Assembly: GCA_902826385.1 (NCBI GenBank)
Contig: CADEEU010000267.1
Location: forward strand, 1 to 5,141
Direction of reading: 5' to 3'
Source: an uncultured Acidobacteriota bacterium
Lineage (GTDB): Bacteria > Acidobacteriota > Blastocatellia > Pyrinomonadales > Pyrinomonadaceae
DNA: 5,141 nt
The translations under genes were made by a program, and so were the position numbers. Shown here one piece after another: positions 1-4,802 of this stretch. The notes beneath the pieces were generated by a model. The model saw only the letters and a list, made by a program, of their open reading frames with translations, was not told the DNA's origin and searched no databases. The number at the start of each line of letters is the position of its first letter. Position 1 is the stretch's first letter.

Positions 1-1
1 G

Positions 2-40
2 CTCATATCAAATCCTGTTCAGTTCTTGGCGGCTCGATAA
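2..40 (+). CDS. Possible C-terminal end of an upstream gene (PIN-toxin-like tail)
   Basis: In the second forward frame the left edge reads LISNPVQFLAAR and then a TAA stop at 38-40, five bases before the ATG of the next gene. The ending resembles the 'I-x-TP-x-EFL' C-terminus I remember from PIN-family toxins of the COG1569 type, with SNPVQFL in place of TPxEFL. The tight spacing to the next small gene would suit a two-gene toxin-antitoxin operon. Only 12 residues are visible, and the third forward frame is also open until a stop at 51-53, so both the reading frame and the family are tentative. Confidence 0.3.
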   Translation, partial: LISNPVQFLAAR

Positions 41-45
41 GATGT

Positions 46-264
46 ATGATTAGCGACAAAGAAATTAGAGCAAAAGGGATGGAAGCTCTGATCGGAGCTC
101 TCGGCCAGGTTGAAGCTTCAAGATTTATTGCGCTAATTCTTCGGGAACCTTCCGACTACACCAAATGGCGCCACAGATTATTTGATGGTTTGTCTGTAGA
201 AGAAATAAACGAACAAGCTACGCAGCATTGGAAAGATCGTCAAAAGAAAGAAAAAATTTCTTAG
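46..264 (+). CDS. Small conserved-type hypothetical protein, 72 aa (possible antitoxin-like partner)
   Basis: This encodes a soluble 72-residue protein with no signal peptide or membrane segment. It looks mostly helical: an amphipathic N-terminal part (EIRAKGMEALIGALGQVEASRFIALIL, residues about 6-32 including short breaks), a central motif DYTKWRHRLF at 37-46, a helix start LSVEEI at 49-54, and a Lys-rich tail (KDRQKKEK, 63-70). The layout recalls a widespread family of small proteins with a 'RFL...GDYTKERHKWL...LTVEEI' pattern, often of unknown function and sometimes near toxin genes; this is from memory. The frame stays open to the left edge, so ATG 46 is chosen because it follows the possible upstream stop at 40. 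No Shine-Dalgarno sequence precedes it. The gene is visibly AT-richer than its neighbours, which suggests accessory origin. It converges with purB, and the two stop codons overlap (261-264). Confidence 0.6.
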   Translation: MISDKEIRAKGMEALIGALGQVEASRFIALILREPSDYTKWRHRLFDGLSVEEINEQATQHWKDRQKKEKIS

Positions 265-1556
265 ACGCGAAATACTCTATCGAAAACATTACCTACATTG
301 CGTAGGTAATGTTTTAGGTCAAAAACGCGGGCAATTTCTTCCGTCGAAAGATACGAAGAAATGTCCGCGTCTTCTTTTACCAATTCCTGATAATCTCCGC
401 CTTCGTCCCAGACTTTCATCGCGTTTCGTTGGGTGAAAACATAGGCGTCCTCGCGTGAAATGCCTTTTTGCGTCAGGGCCAGCATCAGCTGTCCGCTGAA
501 AACCAGACCGCGCGTAAGGTTTAAATTCTTGAGCATGTTTTCAGGATAGACAACCAGTGTATCGAGGAGGCTGGTCGTTTTCGCCAGAATGTAGTCCGTC
601 GTTGCCGAAGAATCGGGCAACACAATTCGTTCCGCGGATGAGTGCGAGATATCACGCTCGTGCCATAGAGCGATGTTCTCGAGGCCGACGATCGAATTGG
701 CCCGCACTGTCCGGGCCATTCCGCATATGCGCTCGGACAGGATCGGGTTACGTTTATGCGGCATCGCGGACGAGCCTTTCTGGCCTTTTTTGAAAGCTTC
801 CTGCGCTTCGCGAACTTCGGTTCGCTGCCAGTGACGGACCTGCAAGGCGATCTTTTCCAGCGTCGATGCGATTATCGCAAGCGTCGACAAATATTCGGCA
901 TAACGGTCTCTTTGAATTACCTGCGTAGAAACGTCGGCGGCCTTCAGCCCGAGTTTTGCGCAGACGCGCTCCTCAACATCCGGATCGAGATGAGCGAATG
1001 CTCCTACGGCTCCGCTGATTTTGCCGACCGAAACGGCGTCTTTCGCCCGCAGCAACCTCTCGCGGTTCCGCTGCATTTCCGAGTACCACAGTGCCCATAC
1101 AAGTCCAAATGATGTCGGCTCGGCGTGGATGCCATGCGTGCGGCCGATCTGTGGCGTATCTTTGAACTCGTGAGCCCGACGTTTAAGAACCGGCAGTATA
1201 GCGTCGACCTTTGCGAGCAAAACGTCGCATGATTCTTTAAGCAGAATCGCGTTGGCCGTGTCGACAACATCACTCGAAGTGAGACCGTAGTGAACGAACC
1301 GGGCAGATTCGCCGATGTTTTCGGCCAGGTTCGTCGTAAATGCGATTACGTCATGATCGGTCGTCTTCTCGATCTCCGCGATGCGTTCGACCGTGAACGC
1401 CGCTTTTGCCTTGATCTCATCGACGGCTTCACGTGGAATCGTTCCGTCGTCCGCATGCACCTCGCACACCGCAATCTCGACATCCAGCCACTTCTGAAAC
1501 TTGTTCTGTTGCGACCAAATAGAGCCCATTTCGGGCAATGTGTAGCGCTCGATCAT
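261..1556 (-). CDS. purB: Adenylosuccinate lyase
   Basis: PurB is a cytosolic homotetrameric lyase. It removes fumarate from SAICAR to give AICAR and from adenylosuccinate to give AMP, so it acts twice in purine biosynthesis. The 431-residue length is typical of the short bacterial form and the protein begins with the usual MIERYTLPEMGSIWS. Family landmarks are all present: TTDHDV with His68, HYGLTSSDVVDT (89-100), GRTHGIHAEP (138-147) with the catalytic His141, the fumarase/aspartase-superfamily signature SSAMPHKRNP (262-271) with the catalytic Ser at 262 or 263 on the flexible loop, and the ERDISHSSAERIVLPDSS stretch (300-317). The C-terminal ADSL domain ends in HYLRNVGNVFDRVF. It lies 9 bases downstream of the GHMP kinase gene, so the two are probably co-transcribed. 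The bases before its ATG read CCACCTTTT, which is not a Shine-Dalgarno sequence. The gene is intact; its oddity is the hairpin in its last codons. Confidence 0.97.
   Translation of the reverse strand: MIERYTLPEMGSIWSQQNKFQKWLDVEIAVCEVHADDGTIPREAVDEIKAKAAFTVERIAEIEKTTDHDVIAFTTNLAENIGESARFVHYGLTSSDVVDTANAILLKESCDVLLAKVDAILPVLKRRAHEFKDTPQIGRTHGIHAEPTSFGLVWALWYSEMQRNRERLLRAKDAVSVGKISGAVGAFAHLDPDVEERVCAKLGLKAADVSTQVIQRDRYAEYLSTLAIIASTLEKIALQVRHWQRTEVREAQEAFKKGQKGSSAMPHKRNPILSERICGMARTVRANSIVGLENIALWHERDISHSSAERIVLPDSSATTDYILAKTTSLLDTLVVYPENMLKNLNLTRGLVFSGQLMLALTQKGISREDAYVFTQRNAMKVWDEGGDYQELVKEDADISSYLSTEEIARVFDLKHYLRNVGNVFDRVFRV
283..315 (+). terminator. Perfect 14-bp inverted repeat, likely terminator of the small gene, inside the purB 3' coding end
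   Basis: The left arm AAAACATTACCTAC (283-296) and right arm GTAGGTAATGTTTT (302-315) are exact reverse complements around the 5-base loop ATTGC. On the plus strand the hairpin begins 19 bases after the small gene's stop, and its outer pairs are an A tract and a T tract, which is the form of an intrinsic terminator. The same DNA codes for purB residues roughly 414-424. On the minus strand it lies before the purB stop codon, so terminating there would give a message without a stop; translating ribosomes would normally prevent it folding. The stem is AT-rich, so its strength is uncertain. Confidence 0.55.
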
Positions 1557-1565
1557 AAAAGGTGG

Positions 1566-2573
1566 TTACGACACGTCGATCTTTAGTCCGTCAGTGCTTA
1601 TATTGTACTTCAGCACTTCGGCTCCGGGTTGGGCAGCCAGTGCGGTTTCTACGTCTGCTTTTCGGTTTTCTTCACAGAAAAAAGCGATGCAGCCGCCGCC
1701 GCCCGCACCGCATACCTTTGCGGCGATGGCGCCGTTGTTAAGGGCTGCGTCGATTAGTTCGTCCATGTGCGGCGTCGTGATCATCGGGGATAGGCGTTTT
1801 CTATGTGGAAACGCGGCCTGCAGTATGTCGCCGACAAGATTCCAGTCGTCGGCGAGCAGGGCTTTTCGCAAGCTCAGTGCAAAGTCGCGGATGCCTTCAA
1901 ATATGTCGAACAATTCGCGGTCGCCGTCGATGTGGCGTTTGGTTATCTCCCAGTTATTCGTACCTGAATTGCGCGGTTCGCCCGTGTACAGAACGATAGT
2001 TCGCTCGTGCAGCGTTTTGAGGTCGATGTTCAGTGGTTCACGCGTGATTCCGTCAGGAGCAAAATGGATCGCGGCGGCTCCGCCGTATTGTGCCGAGTAA
2101 TAATCCTGAAAACCGGTCGGCACCTTGATCACCTGGCACTCTACATTTGCCGCTATCGGGATAAAACGGTCGGGCGAATAGCGGTCGCCGACCAGCGTAT
2201 TCAGGGCACCGATGCAGGCAATATTCAATGTCGATGATCCGGCCAGTCCCGCTCCCGCCGGAGCTTCCGAATCGGTGATCATATTAAAGCCGGTTTCAGG
2301 TTTGAAGAAATAAACGAGCTTAGACAAAAGCTCTAGCCGCGGCTCGTTTTTTAGCTCGCCAATGTGGTCGAGCGAAGTTTCGAACTTTACGCCGCGGTCG
2401 ATGGATTCGAGAACGATCAAATCGTCGTCGCGCGTCTCAATACGGCATTTGGCGAGCAGATCGACTGCAAAATTAACCGTTGCGGCTCCCTCATGAAAAA
2501 GAAAAAGCGGCGGAATGTCGATGGTTCCGCCTGCAAGGTCGACCCGCGTCGGCGCGGAGGTTTCGATTATCAT
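1566..2573 (-). CDS. GHMP-family sugar kinase, HddA-like (substrate unproven)
   Basis: This 335-residue cytosolic kinase has all three GHMP motifs: the N-terminal substrate strand and loop APTRVDLAGGTIDI (7-20), the ATP loop APAGAGLAGSSTLNIA (104-119, an extended form of PxxxGLGSSA), and the C-terminal KVCGAGGGGCIAFF (286-299). The stretch GFQDYYSAQYGG (154-165) matches the 'QDQ.AA.YGG' region of D-glycero-D-manno-heptose-7-phosphate kinases, with Asp157 as the probable catalytic base. The ending TDGLKIDV is also HddA-like. It therefore most likely phosphorylates a sugar or sugar phosphate (heptose, fucose or galactose type) with ATP; the exact substrate cannot be read from sequence. The ATG at 2573 is preferred over an in-frame TTG at 2621 because family homology starts at MIIETSAPTR. 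No Shine-Dalgarno sequence is visible. It lies 97 bases after the dedA stop and 9 bases before purB. No heptose-biosynthesis neighbours are present, so context does not settle the role. Confidence 0.85.
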   Translation of the reverse strand: MIIETSAPTRVDLAGGTIDIPPLFLFHEGAATVNFAVDLLAKCRIETRDDDLIVLESIDRGVKFETSLDHIGELKNEPRLELLSKLVYFFKPETGFNMITDSEAPAGAGLAGSSTLNIACIGALNTLVGDRYSPDRFIPIAANVECQVIKVPTGFQDYYSAQYGGAAAIHFAPDGITREPLNIDLKTLHERTIVLYTGEPRNSGTNNWEITKRHIDGDRELFDIFEGIRDFALSLRKALLADDWNLVGDILQAAFPHRKRLSPMITTPHMDELIDAALNNGAIAAKVCGAGGGGCIAFFCEENRKADVETALAAQPGAEVLKYNISTDGLKIDVS

Positions 2574-2602
2574 AATTGCGTTAAGCGATAAATAATTTCG
2601 GG

Positions 2603-2619
2603 GCCGAAGCGGATTCGGC
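2603..2619 (-). other. Small hairpin in the dedA-GHMP kinase spacer
   Basis: GCCGAA (2603-2608) and TTCGGC (2614-2619) pair perfectly around a 5-base loop. The hairpin sits about 30 bases upstream of the GHMP kinase ATG in the leader, or read-through, RNA. On the minus strand no T run follows directly (CCCGAAATTATTT), so it is a poor intrinsic terminator. It could be a weak attenuator or processing site, or chance. The AT-rich segment at 2626-2650 just upstream could hold a promoter, but I find no convincing -35/-10 pair. Confidence 0.25.
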
Positions 2620-2670
2620 AAAAGACTGGATATATTAGCGTATTTTTATCCGGGTTTGATAATTGCGAAT

Positions 2671-3426
2671 CTACTTTCTGGCGGCCTTAGAGGTTTCTTT
2701 TCTGGCGGCCTCGTCTTTGCGCGTAAGTTCATCGCGGTTTGGTTCGCGGGTCAGGTGAAGCCGCTCGCCAAGGTCGTGAAGTTTTTCCTGGGCGACCTCC
2801 TCGACCGCGTGGAGCTTTTCTTCGATCTTATGGATGGTTGCGGGGCTTGCTTCTTCAACCTTTTCAGACAGCCAGTAACGCTCGATGGCGTACAGCATAA
2901 TTACCGCAAACAGGATCACAAAGAACAGGGCGATCCCGATCTGTTGGAAATCGCCGATTATGGAAGTAATTGCGCCGCTGAAAAAATAGCCGGTACCCGC
3001 GAGAAGGAACACCCACAAAAAGCAGCTGATCGCGTCAAGGACTATAAATCGGCGGAACGGCATTTTCCCGATGCCGTAAAAAACGCACATCGCAACGCGA
3101 ATGCCGTAGATATATTTTGAAATGATTATCGCGAACTTGCCGAACTTGGCGATCAATTTCTCGATCCGCGGCTGGGCCATCTGGTAAAAGCGATAGTCCT
3201 TCGCCTTTTCGTGGAAGATCCGGCCTATACCGTACCCAACGGAGTCGCCGACCATTCCGCCGAGAGTACCGGCGAGTAACACTTTGAGAAATCCCCAGCG
3301 TTCGCCGAAGAATCCGCCGTGGGCCATCGCTCCGGATATCAGAAGTGTTATGTCACCTTCGATCGTGCAGAGCGCAAATACAGCGTAAATACCGTATTGC
3401 TCGATTATCTGCGATAGTTGATCCAT
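2671..3426 (-). CDS. DedA/VTT (SNARE-associated) family membrane protein with a coiled-coil tail
   Basis: This is a 251-residue inner-membrane protein of the DedA superfamily, whose members support membrane homeostasis; some are flippases for undecaprenyl phosphate or phosphatidylethanolamine. Visible landmarks are the first hydrophobic hairpin with TIEGDITLLISGAMAHGG (21-38), the glycine-rich GTLGGMVGDSVGYGIGR (53-69), and the re-entrant region FGKFAIIISKYIYGIR (95-110). Hydrophobic helices follow at about 126-147 and 163-183. The usual 'GRF-P-R' motif reads SKYIYGIR: the first Arg is Lys104, Pro is Tyr107, and Arg110 is kept. After about residue 184 there is a highly charged tail of some 65 residues with heptad-like spacing (Ile201, Leu205, Val208, Val211, Leu216, Leu219, Leu223) and a Lys/Arg-rich end. 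The ATG at 3426 is the only sensible start, because a stop lies just upstream in frame. A weak divergent promoter candidate precedes it. The specific lipid substrate is unknown. Confidence 0.88.
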   Translation of the reverse strand: MDQLSQIIEQYGIYAVFALCTIEGDITLLISGAMAHGGFFGERWGFLKVLLAGTLGGMVGDSVGYGIGRIFHEKAKDYRFYQMAQPRIEKLIAKFGKFAIIISKYIYGIRVAMCVFYGIGKMPFRRFIVLDAISCFLWVFLLAGTGYFFSGAITSIIGDFQQIGIALFFVILFAVIMLYAIERYWLSEKVEEASPATIHKIEEKLHAVEEVAQEKLHDLGERLHLTREPNRDELTRKDEAARKETSKAARK

Positions 3427-3467
3427 AAAAGAGACGGATCACATCGTGAATCCGGGGGACTTTGAAA

Positions 3468-3496
3468 AGAGTAGCTTTCGCCGCCTGCACAGTCAA
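3468..3496 (-). promoter_or_regulatory. Weak sigma-70-like promoter candidate for the dedA-like gene
   Basis: On the minus strand TTGACT (3496-3491) is followed after 17 bases by TACTCT (3473-3468). The -35 box matches 5 of 6 consensus bases and the -10 box only 3 of 6. It would start transcription about 35 bases upstream of the dedA ATG. Position and spacing are right, but the -10 is poor. Confidence 0.3.
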
Positions 3497-3540
3497 ACTA
3501 TTCCGTCTCGACAAGCTAGTGTCCGTAAGCCGAACATTGT

Positions 3541-3569
3541 TTGACAGTTACACGGTGCGTGTCTAAAAT
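3541..3569 (+). promoter_or_regulatory. Strong sigma-70-like promoter of the ROK gene
   Basis: A perfect -35 box TTGACA (3541-3546) is followed by a 17-base spacer and the -10 box TAAAAT (3564-3569, 5 of 6 consensus bases). The expected start is near 3576, giving a leader of just under 40 bases before the ATG at 3615. This is the best promoter in the window and implies that the ROK gene is transcribed separately and fairly strongly by the housekeeping sigma factor. Confidence 0.7.
3550..3562. promoter_or_regulatory. Possible operator dyad in the ROK promoter spacer
   Basis: ACACG (3550-3554) and CGTGT (3558-3562) are exact inverted repeats around GTG. They lie entirely between the -35 and -10 boxes, where a bound repressor or a MerR-like activator would act. 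The arms are only 5 bp, so chance is quite possible. Confidence 0.22.
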
Positions 3570-3614
3570 CGCGTTAGTTCGTTCGAGTCAAAAGTTTCTA
3601 AACATCGTCTGAAA

Positions 3615-4538
3615 ATGGCTGAGACCCCAAGTCATGGCAGAGCAAGTCTGGGCATCGAAGTGTCGTCCTCGATGCTGAATGCCGTTTGCGTAGACGCTGG
3701 CGGCACTATAGCGAAGACCTGGCGAAAGGACTACGACACTGCGGCCGAGGCGATCGGCCAAATAGCCGGGTTTGTCGCAGAGCTCAAAAGCGAAGCCGGT
3801 GCGATAGAGTCGATCGGGGTCGCCGTGCCTGGTCTGATCAGTCGAGACACACGCCGTGTCGCTTTTTCCGCGCACATTCCGGCACATTCCGAGATTGATT
3901 TAGCAAAGGGAGTTCACGAAGCCACCGGATTGCCGACCGTTATCGAAAACGATGCAAATGCCGCCGCATACGGGGAGTTCCTTCTTGGAGCAGGCCGCGA
4001 AAGCCGCAATCTTTTTTACGCCACGCTAGGTGCGGGTGTCGGCGGAGCCTTAATCCTCGACGGTGCGATCTGGCGTGGAAAGGCGGGATTTGCGGGCGAA
4101 TTCGGTTACGTCGCGATAAATTCCGAAGGTATGCGACTGGAAGACGTCGCATCCTCGGCAAACATCGTACGGCGAACTCGGAGCCGTATGTTGCAGGACA
4201 GCACTTCGTCGCTCAGCAGCCTTGAGGCTTCGGAGATCGGCATAGCCGACATCGTTGCTGCAGCCGAGACCGAGGACGATCTGGCGCAGATGATGCTCGG
4301 CCGCACGGGCGAGTACGTCGGGACGGCCGTAGCCAGCGTGATCAATCTTTTGAATATCGAAACGATTGTTTTGGGCGGAGAGTTGATGGAAGCCGGACAC
4401 CATGTCCTGGACCCGGTGATCAGCCGGGCTCGTGAACTTTCATTCGGGCCGTCCTTCGCGGTCACACGGATAGTGGCCGGTACACTGGGACGCAACGCGG
4501 CGGCCGCGGGCGTTGCCCTGATAGCCGCTTCTAATTAA
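3615..4538 (+). CDS. Divergent ROK-family protein (sugar kinase-like, atypical ATP and zinc sites)
   Basis: ROK proteins are sugar kinases (glucokinase, fructokinase, N-acetylmannosamine kinase) or, with an N-terminal helix-turn-helix, repressors. This 307-residue protein has no helix-turn-helix. Clear ROK landmarks are IGVAVPGLIS (67-76), IENDANAAAYGEFLLGAGR (110-128) with the catalytic Asp113, TLGAGVGGALILDGAIWRG (137-155), FAGEFGY (159-165), IVLGGELMEAG (251-261) and a Gly/Ala-rich LGRNAAAAGVALIA end (291-304). Two core sites are altered. The N-terminal DxGGT phosphate loop reads EVSSS (15-19). The GEIGH histidine is Tyr165, and the CxCGxxGCxE zinc motif is missing altogether, with LEDVASSANIV (175-185) following directly. 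It may be a kinase with altered chemistry or a non-catalytic sugar-binding protein. It is divergent from dedA, has a strong promoter, and lacks a Shine-Dalgarno sequence before the ATG at 3615. Confidence 0.85.
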   Translation: MAETPSHGRASLGIEVSSSMLNAVCVDAGGTIAKTWRKDYDTAAEAIGQIAGFVAELKSEAGAIESIGVAVPGLISRDTRRVAFSAHIPAHSEIDLAKGVHEATGLPTVIENDANAAAYGEFLLGAGRESRNLFYATLGAGVGGALILDGAIWRGKAGFAGEFGYVAINSEGMRLEDVASSANIVRRTRSRMLQDSTSSLSSLEASEIGIADIVAAAETEDDLAQMMLGRTGEYVGTAVASVINLLNIETIVLGGELMEAGHHVLDPVISRARELSFGPSFAVTRIVAGTLGRNAAAAGVALIAASN

Positions 4539-4802
4539 GAAGCAAGCTGTGAAAAAGGTAATTTGTCTTATTAGTAATGCTAATTGCCTGGAAAGTTGCG
4601 AACCGCTGCAGTCGGACATATTTTCTAAAGCGTGGAATTTGCGGATTCTGGAAGATTTAGTACTATTAGTTAACGTTTTTTACGGTTAGTTCTTCTCAAA
4701 TAAAAATTCGTGAATTCCCCGGCTTATGGTTCATTGGATGAAACCTGAGAATCGCCGGAGTTTAGCTTTTGTTATCCGCGGTACGCTAGCGAGTCATTAA
4801 CG
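4539..4802. other. Gene-free spacer between the ROK gene and actA
   Basis: This 264-base spacer is partly AT-rich (about 4660-4710) and holds no convincing gene. A 6-bp hairpin GCTTCT/AGAAGC (4527-4543) spans the ROK stop but has no T run, so it is not a good terminator. A short AT-rich dyad ATTAG/CTAAT lies at 4570-4584. The best promoter candidate for actA is weak: TTGCGG (4639-4644), 16 bases, TACTAT (4661-4666), implying a leader of more than 120 bases. The structured element at 4719-4758 would be in that leader. Confidence 0.5.
4719..4758 (+). other. Imperfect two-part stem-loop upstream of actA
   Basis: The outer arms CCGGC (4719-4723) and GCCGG (4754-4758) enclose an inner stem, GGTTCAT (4728-4734) pairing with ATGAAACC (4738-4745) with one bulged A and a TGG loop. 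An internal loop separates the two helices. The next bases contain TTTAGCTTTTG, which is not a clean U run. It lies 44 bases before the actA ATG and could be a leader RNA structure or a late terminator for upstream transcription. I do not recognise a known riboswitch. Confidence 0.3.

Noticed and set aside
557..1586. Several open frames overlapping purB on both strands
   Set aside because: They are Arg/Cys-rich shadows of an intact, motif-complete purB.
1594..2100. 168-codon open frame antisense to the GHMP kinase
   Set aside because: Its translation is Ser/Ala/Pro/Arg-rich low-complexity sequence typical of the reverse frame of a real gene, and the opposite strand has all GHMP motifs.
2574..2621. 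TTG start extending the GHMP kinase by 16 residues
   Set aside because: The added residues (MPNPLRPRNYLSLNAI) lie before the family's normal N-terminus, and the extension would run through the 2603-2619 hairpin. The ATG at 2573 gives the expected protein start.
2656..3120. 154-codon open frame antisense to the dedA-like gene
   Set aside because: The opposite strand encodes a clear membrane protein of the VTT family; this frame has no recognisable family.
3693..3707. DAGGT (ROK residues 27-31) as a normal phosphate loop
   Set aside because: It aligns with the 'VD-x-DG' turn that follows strand 2 in ROK proteins; the true loop position is EVSSS at 15-19.
4050..4495. Open frames antisense to the ROK gene
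   Set aside because: They are Arg/Ser-rich shadows with no motif; the ROK frame has a full set of family landmarks.
4527..4543. GCTTCT/AGAAGC hairpin at the ROK stop as a terminator
   Set aside because: The stem is only 6 bp, overlaps the stop codon and is followed by AAGCTGTG with no T run.
4549..4689. GTG-started 46-codon frame (VKKVICLISNANC...) just after the ROK stop, with AGAAG six bases upstream
   Set aside because: It is short, AT-rich and matches no family I know. No other gene here uses a Shine-Dalgarno sequence, so the AGAAG match carries little weight. Conservation in relatives would be needed to accept it.
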